NCBI RefSeq assembly: GCF_023343835.1
Contig: NC_064443.1
Span: 8,990,001-9,054,000, forward strand
Direction: 5' to 3'
DNA length: 64,000 bases
DNA from: Lagopus muta
Lineage: Eukaryota > Chordata > Aves > Galliformes > Phasianidae
The notes under the pieces were generated by a model. It was not told the DNA's origin. It did not search any database and saw only the letters and a program-made list of their open reading frames with translations. How positions within the stretch are numbered: the stretch's first letter is position 1; every line of letters starts with the position of its first letter. Below are positions 47,725 to 59,700 of the stretch, in pieces. The translations under genes were made by a program, and so were the position numbers.

Positions 47725-48402
47725 GTGCCTCTTTGTGTGCCACAGGGTCTGGGGCAACAAAGCCAACCTGACCCCCTTGTCTCTGGCCCTATGTCTGCTG
47801 GCAACCCGTGTCTTCCTGCCCCCAGTGCCCGCTGGCTGCCCTCCTGCCCTGGTGCCCCCTGTCCCCATGTCCTGTCCCTGTGCCTTGATGACGCACACGT
47901 GCCCACGACCCACAGGCACGTGGGGCTGCGGTGCAGTGTGAATCAGTGCCTCGGTCTAATTTTGGCCATTCTGCCATGCTGGGGGGTGAGTTCCTGTCCT
48001 GTCTCCAGAAGGAAGAACAGAGCCCCATTTATTTCCTCTCTCCACCACCCCACAGGCACAGTCACTCCAGCCCGCAACAGAGCCTGTGGGCATGCTCGGT
48101 TCTATGAAGCAGCAGTTGGTTGGATGTCCAATGTGAGATAATTATGCCGGGTTCCCGAAATCCCCTCCAAATTCAGCTCCATGAGCTATGAGGGGACAAA
48201 CGCCCACCCGCATCCCGGGGTGATTTCATCTGTGATGAGTTATTATCTGTGATGTGTTAATAGTGGCCCTGCTGCACGCCACCCCGGGGGGGCGGGAGGT
48301 GGAGCTGGGGCAGGATAAGAGCCAGGGCTCAGCTCTGAGCAGGGCAAACCCCATCTGCCACCCCTACACCGTGAGAGCAGCGGGGGACGAGGACTGCAGG
48401 AA
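47725..48402 (+). promoter_or_regulatory. COL7A1-UCN2 intergenic region with UCN2 promoter
   Basis: A short spacer between two head-to-tail genes. At 48228-48242 and 48245-48259 two copies of ATCTGTGATGWGTTA recur at a 17-bp period. About 55 bases further on is a GGATAAGAG stretch (weak TATA-like or GATA site, near 48311-48320). The UCN2 first exon probably starts just after it. Factor assignments are inference. Confidence 0.45.
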
Positions 48403-49435
48403 ATGGTGAGGCTGCACCTCTGAGTGGTGCTTTGGGGGGATTTACCCGGGACATGGGTCACAGGGGTTGGATGCTTTCTGCCATCACTCACCACCCAGTT
48501 TCCAGCTCATCCAGCTGCCTCTGGCTGCGCACTCCGGTGCTTTCCAAAGGGTTTCACCCAGGAGGTGGAGTAGAGAATGAGGATGCTGGCTGCATTCCAC
48601 TGCTTCCCTCTGGATTTTGCAGCCAGCCCCTAGAGCAGCGCAGGATCCCGCAGAGGAGGATGCTGAGGATGCCATGCACGTGGCCACGTCATGCTCTTGT
48701 CACCCTTCTGCTTATTTTGGGCAAATTGTCCCATCTGAGAGGGTAGCTTTTGGCCCACAGAGCTGAGGGGTGGCATTACCGGGGGGCAGCTTGGAGCCAG
48801 TGGTGGTTTGAGCCCCAGTCCCACGTCACACATTCCTGATCAAAGGGCAGCTGTGGGGCGGGGAGCGGCTGCGGGAGGAGACACTGTGTTGTCCCCAAGC
48901 TGCCATCACCACCCCATCTCTATACTGCCACCACCCCCACGGGATTGAATGGGACAGGGGACACCAGGTGGGGGGTGATGTTAAGTGCTGCGCTCTGTTC
49001 CTGCAGGCTGTGCTGCTGCCCTTCCTGCTGCTGCCATGGGGCATGGTGCAGGGGCTGAGCCTCCAGAACAGCCCTGCTGTGCCCGGTGCACCCTGGCATG
49101 AAGGTGGCTGGGACAAGGAGGGCAGCAGCGGAGTAATGCTGGGGCTCCCTGGGGAGAAACATGGCCACGGCTCTGGGGATGGCTCTCAGCTGGATGGAAC
49201 CACGCAGCTGCTACTGGAGGAGTCAGTGAGAGAAGTGTGGCCCTGGCTGCCAAACCCTGACACCAACAGAGCTGCTGCGGTAAAAAAGGGCAGCACAGCA
49301 AGAAAGGTGTCCCTGTCCCTTGATGTCCCCACACACATCCTGAGGATCCTGCTGGACTTGGCCCGGGAGAAGGAGCTGCAAGCCAAGGCAGCTGCCAATG
49401 CCGAGCTGATGGCACGCATTGGGCGCAGGAAGTGA
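48403..49435 (+). CDS. UCN2: UCN2-like urocortin precursor (CRH family)
   Basis: Two coding exons, 48403-48405 and 49007-49435, give 143 residues. Exon 1 contributes only the ATG, directly followed by the GT of intron 1; exon 2 continues [13 protein letters not shown], which completes a signal peptide. The internal Met at 49043 would lose that hydrophobic core, which favours the exon 1 start. The mature peptide is C-terminal, preceded by a dibasic site (ARK). It starts [20 protein letters not shown] and ends [11 protein letters not shown], followed by GRRK and the stop. That predicts a 38-residue, C-terminally amidated peptide acting on the type 2 CRH receptor in characterised relatives. [10 protein letters not shown] resembles human UCN2, while [18 protein letters not shown] resembles UCN3. 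The UCN2 name rests on position next to COL7A1; UCN3 is the alternative. Confidence 0.85.
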
Positions 49436-49784
49436 GCACAACACGCACCATGGCCAAAGGACTTTGTGTGGCCACGGAGGCTGCTGGCAGTCGCTCCCTG
49501 CACCCAGCCGTGCAGGTGCAGGATTTAGCCCCGGACAGTCTGATCCTTGGCATGTGCTGCATAGATGGTGTGCACACAGCAGCTGCTGTTCTAACCTGAC
49601 GTCAGCACTGTGGGAGCAAAGCCCCAGCCGAGACAGCCCTGGTGACACCGTGCCTGGTGCAGCGGAGTCTGTGCGGGCACGTCCTTGTCCCCAGTGCACC
49701 TCTGCTGATGTGCCCCAGAATTGCCCATGCATGCCTTCCGACCCCCAGTTTTCCATGTACCCTCTGTCGAGATGCTCTGTACAC

Positions 49785-49790
49785 CATAAA
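49785..49790 (+). terminator. Possible UCN2 poly(A) signal (CATAAA)
   Basis: No AATAAA or ATTAAA is seen in the first 360 bases after the UCN2 stop. CATAAA, a rare variant hexamer, is the best candidate and is followed by a GT-containing stretch. Confidence 0.35.
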
Positions 49791-49799
49791 GTTCACCCA

Positions 49800-50530
49800 G
49801 ACCTATGAGCACTTTACAGGTGCAGCGTGTGGTGCCACTCAGCGCCGCCCCAAGGCTGCCACGCACCCCAAGATAAGGGCCGAGCGGGCAGCGTGCGGCC
49901 GCCCTGTACAAAGGGCAGGGCCAGGGCCGGGGCTGCTGCTGGGGCGGCTGGAGCCGGGTTGGATGGGGCCATGCTCTTTGAGGAGATCCTGGTGCAGGGT
50001 GAGCAAGAACGGTGTTGGGGTGGAAGTGTCGGGGTGACCCCACTGTGGGCGTGGCAATCTTGGGTGGGAAATGGAGCAAGGGGTGCCGGCCAGCTGTTGC
50101 CGTGCTGGGGTGAGCAGGGGGGTGAGGGGTCACAGCCCTGCCACGGGGACACGGGGGGGACAGCCGGGTGTCACTGGGATATCGATATGGGTTCGGTCCC
50201 ATCCTCACTGCTGTGTCCTCCCTACTGGTGTCCCCGGTGTCCCTGCTGCTGCCGGGTGCCACGTTGTCCCCTGCTGCCGCTGGTCCCGGGGTGTCCCTCC
50301 GCAGTTCCTCCCAGCACTCTCCAAGTGCCACCAGCTCCTCCGTACCCCCGGTCACGTTGTGTCCTCCTTGGTCCCTGAGTCCCGTGGTCCCGGCGTCTCC
50401 CATGCCGGTGACCCCTTCCCGCTGACCCCCGAGCCCCCAGCCGATCCCCCCCAACCCCGCCGTACGCGCCCCTCGCCCAGCGCCCACCCCCGCTACGCCC
50501 ACCCCGCAGCCCCCCCAGCCCCGCCCCATT
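49800..50530. other. GC-rich spacer upstream of COPG1, no gene seen
   Basis: C-rich on the + strand and G-rich on the - strand from about 50,200. Long open frames on both strands (up to about 330 codons) reflect the lack of A/T-rich stop codons; the predicted proteins are low-complexity (Gly/Arg or Pro/Ser rich) with no family signature. Confidence 0.6.
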
Positions 50531-50537
50531 TCCTTCG

Positions 50538-50545
50538 CCAATCAG
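50538..50545 (+). promoter_or_regulatory. CCAAT box (NF-Y type) in the COPG1 promoter
   Basis: CCAATCAG, the preferred NF-Y context, lies about 260 bp upstream of the COPG1 ATG in a CpG-rich promoter; a second TCAATCAC is near 50571. Motif only. Confidence 0.5.
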
Positions 50546-50653
50546 ATCTCGCCCTTCTCCCCTCCACCTGTCAATCACTTCCGTCTCCATGGGCACCGCT
50601 CAGCGCCCCGCCCCGTAGCCCCTTAGCCCCGCTCCTCGCGGCGGCGCCGGCAG

Positions 50654-50661
50654 TGACGTCA
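50654..50661. promoter_or_regulatory. Palindromic CRE (TGACGTCA) in the COPG1 promoter
   Basis: A full consensus cAMP response element sits 139 bp before the COPG1 start codon in a CpG island. An NRF1-like half site (TTGCGCAGTGCGG) follows at about 50680-50692. CRE-binding bZIP factors of the CREB/ATF and CREB3 families are known to control secretory-pathway genes, which would fit a coatomer subunit; binding is inferred. Confidence 0.6.
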
Positions 50662-50799
50662 CGGCGGGTCGTCCCGCGCTTGCGCAGTGCGGAGGCGGCA
50701 GTGACAGGCTGGCAGGAAGGGGCGGGCGGCGGCAGCGGGGCGGACGGGCTGTGCTCGGCTCGGCTGACGGACGGGCCTTTCACAGCCGCCGGCGGCGCC

Positions 50800-53700
50800 A
50801 TGCTGAAGAAATTCGACAAGAAGGACGAGGAGTCGGGTGAGGGGCGGAGGGCGGCCAGGGGAGGGCGCGGGGGGAGCCGCGAGGAGTCGTGGGGGGGGGG
50901 CCCGGCCGGGGCCGTGCCGCTGCTGTGCCTGCCCCGCTCGCGGCCGCAGCGCTCCGTTCCTCCGTCGCTGCGCTCGGCCGTCGCAGCGCGTTCTCCTCGC
51001 CGCAGCTGTCCGCTCTGGCCCCGCTGGTTTCGCGTGGAAGACCCCCGGCGCCGCCCCCGCCTCCCTAGGCTGTGAACGTGTCCCGGCCCCGCTGTCGGGA
51101 TGGGCTCTGCCTGCTTGGATCCCGCCGCTCCGCTCCTCGCGTTGCCCCGTGTGCAGCCCTCGATGAGCTGTGGGCTGTCAGCGGTGCAGCCGGGGTCCGT
51201 TCCGCGGGGCTGCTGTGAGATCCGTGCAGATTGGTCTGATCTGTGGATCGGTGCAAATTGGTGCTGGCCTCCTGGTGCTGGGAGCTTTCCGGGGACGCTG
51301 CTTGCACTGCGCCTGGTTCCCCTTTTGTGATCGGAGGAGCGGTGAGGTGTGCTGTGTGATGCATTTCCAGATGCTCAGCGCTGCAAGAGGTGCGGAGCTG
51401 GTGCTGTCATTGATGGCCAACTTAGGGCTTGTAGGCTGCTTTAGAAAGGCTTTCTTTCAACCATTTTGTTCAAAAGCATTAGTAACTAAAACTAAACTAA
51501 AAGAGGGGAGGTGTAGACCATATCTACTAGCTAGAGATATCAGGGATAGGTTACACTGAGAGGGCAGTGAGGTGCTGGCACAGCTGCCTGGAGAGCCGTG
51601 GGTGCCCCATCCCTGGAGGTGCTCAAGGCCAGGCTGGATGTGGCCCTGGGCAGCTGAGCTGGTGCCTCACTGAGTGGCTGACAGCCTTGTCTGAGTCAGG
51701 GAGTTGGAACTAAATGGTCTGTGATGCTCCTTCCAACCCAAGCCACACTGCGATTTTGGGATTGTAGACGTACTGTGCTGCTAGTAGGGCTTCTTTAACC
51801 ATTTTCTTCAAGCACACTCAGATGCTTAGACCAGAAACACTTTGCTTTTTCCCCGTGTTTTCTTCTCTTCCCAGATGCCATCAAAGCGTCTGTGCTTTGC
51901 TCAGCCCCCTGCTGGATTTGCACACAGCCTGTGTCAGTGCAGGGCACTGACCCTGAAATGAGTCAGGATGCAGATGGCTTTGCCTTTTATTGCAAAGGCA
52001 GCAGTGTGCAATGCTTCTGGGGCAGGGCAGGTTGTGCTGGACCAATTCTAGAGCTCAGGCTTGTTAAGTTGCACTGGAAAAGGCTGTTTGTCCCAGAGCC
52101 AGGCTGAACGTTGGTACTAATTACAGCCTGCTTATCAATAACTGACACTTTTGAGATGCTGTGGCTCAGAGATGCTTAGAAGGAGACAAGCTAATAGAGA
52201 GAATGCAGAACAATGATGCTTTTTCTCTCAGATTATTTCATCCTTAATTAGTGAGTCGTTCATTGTTTAATATAATTTATTCTATTAAGAGGAACAATGA
52301 ATGTTATTCTGTGTCCAGACTCTCTTATTTGCTGTCTTGTTCTCTTAATTGGTGATCGAGCCAAAGAATATTTACTGGTGGGTTCCTGATTGGTTTATAA
52401 TGAAGGGGTAAAGCACTCCTGACTCTCCTGCCTGGCAAGCACTCTTTGTGTCTGTGACTCTAAGCTTTTGTTCCTCGAACTGTCATACTGATGCTCTGTC
52501 AGCAACATCTTAGTCCTGGGACTGGAAGTGGTGCCCTGGGGCTCCTTACTTTACAGCTGATCAGACTCACGGCAAGTTACTTCTTGGTGGGTGATAAATC
52601 AAAGGATGTCCTGTCTGCTCTGCCTTCCCTAACTACTGGGGAATCATCCAATTAATAATGCTTAATAAGAGGAGCACTGATTGTATGGTGTTCACAAAAA
52701 AGCTACCCAATAAATGCTGGGCTTACCTTTAAATTGTAGGTGTGTTTTGAGAGTTGCTTTCCCATGGCAGAATCCCTGGACTTCCTTTGTCTTTGTTTTG
52801 CAGGTGGGGGTTCCAACCCATTCCAGCACCTGGAGAAGAGTGCAGTCCTACAAGAGGTATATCCTTAGAAGCTGCCCTTTGTGCTGCCCTTTCTGGGTTG
52901 GGGTGTCCCCAGCTCCTGAGTAGATCAGTGAGGAATTTTAGTGGGGAAGCAGGGCTTTGTTGTGGTCCTACTGGCACCTGAAGTACGGCAATGCCCCCAC
53001 TAGTTCTTGTTTTATTGCTGGAGGGAAGAAGGGAGAGGGCTGAAATGATCTCTGTAACGAAATAGACTCTAAATGGTGAGTAGTAATATAGAATGTGACT
53101 GTCTGGAAAGGTCACCTTAGAACAGGAAAGTTGGGAAATCGGCTTTGAGCACCCTGAGCTTGTAGATTTCAAAGCCAGAGAGCAGGCTGTGTGTGGTTAT
53201 TGAACAGACTCTGATTTTACTCTGAAATAAAACCCTTTTTGTTCGACATCAGACAAACTTCTCAGTCCCCAGACCCTGTTATTTCAGCGTTATCTGTTCG
53301 TTTGCCATATGATGGATGGTGTTGGTTCCTGTTAGCCTTGCAGGCTGTCAGAAGGGTGGTATTTTAGCTAGCACACGATCCAAACTTGTGTGGGTGAAAG
53401 TATGAGGAGGATTTAACCCTTAAACTTTCATTGTGCTTACATTTGCAGTCTCAGGATGAGACTGTAGAACCATCTGCTTAAAAGGGGGCCTTGCTTAGCA
53501 GGAATTGGAGGGAATCTGATCCAAAGTCATTAAGTGCATTTTGCCATACCTCACCAACAGTTTGTTGTTTATATCAGGCTAGGGAGGGTGGTGTTTATTA
53601 GGGGGTGTTGATATTAGCATCCTTGGCTGTGATTTGTTTTCAGGCACGTGTGTTTAATGAGACTCCCATAAACCCACGAAAATGTGCTCACATCCTCACC

Positions 53701-56700
53701 AAGATTCTGTACCTCATAAACCAGGTAAGGGACTAAAAATCAGCTGATACGTTCTTTAGATTCTTAGTTTTCTCTAGCTAAGCTTTATCTTCTGAATAGT
53801 TTTATTGACTACATCCAATAAAAAAATTTTAATTAGAACAGTTTTTGTGCTACTAAGCTTCTACTTGCCTTCTTAGTGTCTAAAAACGTTCTGTGGGGTA
53901 GAGAGGGTAGGAGCAGCTAAATATGAAGAGATTGATGTCTGTGATTTATTATTACTTGGAAGCTGTAAGCCTGCAGCTCTTTGATGCCAGAGGCAGTTGT
54001 TACTCCAGGCCCTTGGGTCTCTGAAGCTGCGTGCAATAAGGTTCAGCTTTGTAAAGGTATTTACCCATCTCGTGGGGTTTCCCTGCCCTAGGGTCTCTCT
54101 GCACCATTATATGCAGTGGCTGTAGCTGGCTGACTAGCTGTGGTGCTTATAGGAAGCATGGCATAAGCTTTTCTTACACAAGTCATGGAGTTGTTCCAAC
54201 CTGTTCTGCACCCATAAAGAACCTGTCTTGTCACAAGTTTTTGGGTTTTTTTTGTAACCTGATAAATCATGCTGTCATCTACATTGGCAGGTAAGCAACG
54301 TTCAGCCATGGCTGGGGGCTTTCTCAGGCAGGACTTTACTCTGTTCAAGCACACTGAAGGAGATCTGCCCTGCTCTCAACCACACAAGCCTGTTCTCCTT
54401 ATATGTGAGACTGAGCCTTGCACCTGCAGCAGGACAGATCTGGTTGTGTTAACTGTGATTTCCTTTCTTCTTTTCAAACTTCTAGGGGGAGCACCTTGGT
54501 GTCATGGAAGCTACCGAATCCTTCTTTGCCATGACAAAGCTGTTTCAGTCCAACGATGTAAGTCTGTTTATTGTTTTCTGCTGTATTTATCCAGTGAGAC
54601 GAGTTGTCAGCAGTGTCTCTCAGCTTCAAGGTGTCATTTTATGCAATCAGCCTGTCTGGAGCTACTGATCTAAGTGGGAAGAGTAGGATGAAGGTTTAGA
54701 AACAGATCAGCTTCACTACGTTGCTCTTGTAGCAGCTAAACTAAAGCAGTCTTTGTTCCTGAAACAGATTCTTCCTCTAAACTGCTATCTAACTCTTTAG
54801 GTGTTGCACCCACCCAAGTTTGACCACATACATTGGTCAAATGTATAATCAGATATGCTATGGTTTGTGCCCAGTAATAAAAGATCCTGCTTCCTGCTGA
54901 GAGCAGACTGTTACCTGGAGGAGGCCAGGAATTAGCACCTGCCCACCATCACTAGTAGTCCCCTAAATTACAAAGCATTGAAACTGTGAGATGAGCTTAG
55001 AAATCCTCAGTCTCTGGGGATGCAAATTGCTTTTTTTTCTTGCTTTTGAGTTAATGAGTTGCCCCCAGCTTTTGATTTTAAGATTTCTGCCTCGTTCATG
55101 TAAACAACAAGTAAAAGATGAAACTGTAGATGTAGGTAAATCTGGTAGTCCTGTGGCTTCATCCTAAAGCTGAGGGATTTAGAAGAGGAAGGGCTGCTTT
55201 GTTAATGAATGTGATTATTATTATTATTTTTACACTGGGCACTGTGGCTCTCTGAGAGCACCATTTTGTTTATTTTCACAATAAAGTCGTGGAAGCAGGA
55301 AAAATGGAGATCTCTTCATACCTGGGGCCCTCTCTGCTGATGTCTGTCTGTCTTCTCTTCTTGTTAGCCAACTCTTCGCAGGATGTGCTACCTGACTATC
55401 AAAGAGATGTCTTCTATTGCAGAAGATGTCATCATTGTTACTAGCAGGTCAGTCGGTTTGGTTTTGCTATTACTACATTCATGCATTCTCCAATAATACT
55501 TTCCAGCCTCTTGGAGATAACTCTCGTCTCTGAGCACTGTGAAGACAAGGAATGTTCTTGGTGAAGAAAAAATGTCCTCCTTTGAAAGAGGCTATTCAAA
55601 TACAGATATTGAACTCTTAGTGATGCATTTGAAGTGTGCTATGTGCCCGTAGCCCATGCTGCTGAGTGTTTGAATTGTCATTTTTGGTTACATGATGTGG
55701 CAGTGCTGACGTATTTTCCTCTATTGCAAGCGGATCTCCTCCTGCCTTCCCACTCTGGTGGGACTTGCTTAAGACCTGCACTTGCCTGCTTGCCATTCAG
55801 CTATGCTCTTGTCTGCTCGCTGCTCTGTGGGCTCTCTGCACGCACCAAGGAGCTGCTGGCTCAAGAGTGCAGTATTGAGGGCTTCTTATTTCCAACCAGC
55901 TTAACCAAAGACATGACTGGGAAGGATGACAATTACCGAGGCCCTGCTGTGAGAGCACTCTGTCAAATCACTGATGTAAGTGCAGCTTTTCCTTTGGGGC
56001 AGCCCTACACTGTTTACCCCAACCCGTTGCCTCTCCTCTGTCACACTCCTCGCAGGTTTTCCATATCAGCTGTTGTCTCCTTCTCCCTGCAGAGCACCAT
56101 GCTACAGGCCATCGAGCGCTACATGAAACAGGCTATTGTTGACAAAGTGCCAAGTGTGTCAAGCTCTGCTCTGGTGTCCTCCTTGGTAGGTGTGCCTGCG
56201 GGGTGGGCCTGAGGAGCAGTGCAGCTGAGGAGCACTTGTCTGTGGTGGGACTGGACATCTTGGTAGTATCGTATTGCAGCTGTCCTTTGATAGAGGATAC
56301 ATGAGAAAGAAGAGAGGAGGAGGGGGAAAAGAACACTATTTTTCAGCGTAATACAATTGGATCACAGATTTTTTCAGAGTAATTTGATTCTGGAGACTTA
56401 TTGCACCGTTAGAAAGCAGCACATCCTTCCTCTGTCTCTGAAGTGCTTGGAACTGTCTGGGTGAAGGCATTGTCAGGACCAAGATGTGCTAGTGCAGAGG
56501 AAGGAACCTTGTCCAGGGGCTGCCCGTGCTGCACATAGTAAAAACAGTACAGTGGTCACGAGAGCCTTTAATCTCTTCAGTTTATTAAGTTATTTGTGGC
56601 TGAATGCATCTTTGGGAGAATAAATGACCAGCTTAGGGGTGCAGATGCTTCTGATGCTTATTTCTCATGGGCATCCTATTAAAAACCAACCTTACAGATT

Positions 56701-59700
56701 TAGCAACATTAGGGTTTAAAGTGGGATGTGAGTCAGTATCCAGTGGTGTGATATTTGTCAGGCACTATGGCACAGATGCTGGTGGTGCCACGCTCACAAT
56801 AGCGTATATGAGTGCTAAAAGTAGCCTGAGGAACTTTAGTCTGTTGGAGATTGTAGACAAGTGAGGGGATTTATGTGTAATACGCAGCACAGTCAAGCTT
56901 TAACCATGGTGTGAACACTGCAGCATTATTTCTTGTCAAACTGTTTCCTTTGTCCTCTGCTTGCTAATATTGATAAACGAGCCAGGAGCGTCGCTTTTGC
57001 TATTCCCACCTTTGTGAAGGGAGGACTCTGTGGGAGGAGTTCAGCCTCTTGAGGCCTCAGTCAACAAGGCCGGGTCTCTGCATCCCAGTCCTCAGCTGTT
57101 ACAAGTTGCTGCCTCCAGCGCCCTCATGAGGAGAACTTGTTTCTTCTTCATACGGGAGGTGATTCTCAGAACTTCCTCCATCCTTCTCTCATGGGTTCTC
57201 TGTGGTTTTGTCTCTACCAGCACCTGCTGAAGACCAGTTTTGATGTGGTAAAACGCTGGGTGAACGAGGCTCAGGAAGCGGCTTCCAGTGACAATATCAT
57301 GGTACAGGTAGGAAGCCCAGGGGCAACATGGGGAATTACAAGCAGCTGCTGGGAGCAGAGCAGACTATTGGTGCTCAGCTGGACACACCGGGCCACAGAG
57401 GGGATAGAAGTATCAAGAGCTCAGTGTGGTTTTGTTTCCTGGAACAGTATCATGCTCTGGGCTTGCTTTACCATGTGCGGAAGAATGATCGCCTGGCAGT
57501 CAACAAGATGCTCAGCAAGTTCACACGCCATGGCCTCAAGTCACCATTTGCTTACTGCATGATGATCCGAGTAGCCAGCAAGCTGCTGGAAGAGGAGGCA
57601 GGCAGGTGAGGAGGCTCCTTTCCCTGTGGGAAGAATTTGCTCAGGTCCTGCTTCTGTCTCTTCTTGCGGGATTGCTTGTTGTGTGATGAGAGCAGTTATT
57701 TCTGCTCTTTGAAGAGTAGTGTGCAACTTCTAACCGTTAATTGCTAGTTAAAAGGTAGCAGAGAAAATAACAGGATGCTTTCATGTTATGGAATTGCTTC
57801 TGCAAGTCTTGTCTGTGTAGGTGCTTGCACGTGAAACACTTTGTTGTTTTTCTTTCTAGTTTTGTGTAGCTGTTCTTTGTCAAGATGCTGTTTCATTTTC
57901 TCTGTCTTCTACTTGGCTAGCATATGCGTGCTTTGTCTTCTAGGAGGATGAGATTTGTGATATGTATGGTGAGCATTGTGTAGGAGCTAAGGGAGATTGC
58001 AGTTATTGTCAATATTCCAGTTATTATCCAGAGATTGTCAGCTCAGAAGAGAGCCAAGCATGCTGGAAGTACAGTGTAATGACCTCTGCAGAATCTGAGG
58101 ACAGTGGTTTTATGGCTGCTGTTACCTTTCTGCAGGCAATGGACTTGTCCTGTTCTGCTGCTGGACTCTTCATTTCTGCTAGCATCTCTGTTTTCATTTC
58201 TTCTTGGGATTTTTTTGTCCCTTAGCCGTGATAGCCCCCTGTTTGACTTCATTGAGAGCTGCCTGAGAAACAAACATGAGATGGTGGTCTACGAAGCTGC
58301 TTCTGCCATTGTTAACCTTCCCAACTGCACTGCCAAAGAGCTGGCACCAGCTGTCTCAGGTAATTGTGATGCTCATAGCAGTGGCGAAGGAGTTCTAGGC
58401 CTACATGATTGTGCCTGCTGTTTACCCTAAGAAATGAGGACCTTGTACAGTTTTGGGGCTTGTGTTGGTGCTGTTCTCCTGTAGAGAGGACAGTGGGTGA
58501 GAGCTGGCTGTCAGCAGAGGTGTGGCAAAGGGAACAACAGGGAGGAGAGGAAAGAACCTACTAAATCCAGTTGCTTCTTAAGCACGCTTTTAGCTGTCTT
58601 ATGCTTGCATGTCACACGTCTCTTCACTGAATCTCATGCTATAGGTAGGAAGTGCTTTTCAATAATAGACTTCCTAACATCTGCTTTTGTTGGTTTTCCT
58701 GCCTTGCAGTTTTGCAGCTGTTTTGCAGCTCCCCGAAAGCAGCTCTGAGATATGCAGCTGTCCGTACCCTCAACAAGGTAGGAACTGGTTTCCAGGGTGC
58801 TATAATTGCATCTCCCAGGGCACGAGAAACTGACTTGAGAAAAGAAAGGGGCCAGGCTGGGTGGTGATTTTCTGTGAATAACATCCACCTTGGGTTACAG
58901 CCTGGCATTTCTTTGCTTACAAGAGGAATAAAAAGAACATTTTACAGGAGAAAAATTCAATCTTTTTCATAGCTCTGTGTTACTGTTCTTGCATGTTATT
59001 ACTTTTCCCTTCTGAGCTTTCTGTGGTGAAGGGGCTCCTTGTATTACAGAGATAGAACCTGGTGCTTTTTGGCTGCTCCATGACAGTCTTTGCTCTAGCT
59101 TTTCCCTTGACTTTGTCAACTCTAAAAAGGAAAAAAAGAAAAAAAAAGTGGTGATATCTGTGCTTCCACTTGGAAAAGCTGTTGGTTAGGCTAGCTGAAT
59201 TTTTGGTGGGAGTTAGTTTTCTTTGCAGAATCTGAACTGAAATTTATTGAAGAGAGTAAGGGAGGAGAAACTAAAGATCATTTATTATTGCTGGCTTCTT
59301 CTCTTCTAGCAGTAGGTGTGATTCTGCAGGAGGAACGAGCTTGTTTCTTACACCTCAGCTGAATAGCTTGCTTGGGATGACCCTCGTGTACAATCTGTAG
59401 CTTTTACTTTAAAATGAAGGGGGTGAGAGCTTTTAGAGCAGCCTATTGAAAAGGATCAGTTTGCAATAACCACAGTGGCTTTTCCGCTTTTTGTCGTCTT
59501 CTGTAGGTGGCCATGAAGCACCCATCTGCTGTGACCGCCTGTAACTTGGACCTGGAGAACCTTGTGACAGACTCCAACCGCAGCATAGCCACCCTGGCCA
59601 TCACCACACTGCTGAAAACTGGCAGTGAGAGCAGCATCGACCGGCTCATGAAACAGATCTCCTCTTTCATGTCAGAAATCTCAGATGAATTCAAAGTAAG

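Noticed and set aside
49007-49435. Reading the urocortin gene as UCN3
   Set aside because: The C-terminal half looks UCN3-like, but the neighbour COL7A1 and the [10 protein letters not shown] half favour UCN2; kept as an alternative in the entry.
49591-51075. Open frames of 316 codons (-) and 334 codons (+) over the COPG1 promoter
   Set aside because: They overlap each other and COPG1 exon 1, are Gly/Arg or Pro/Ser biased, and arise from the C-rich strand bias.
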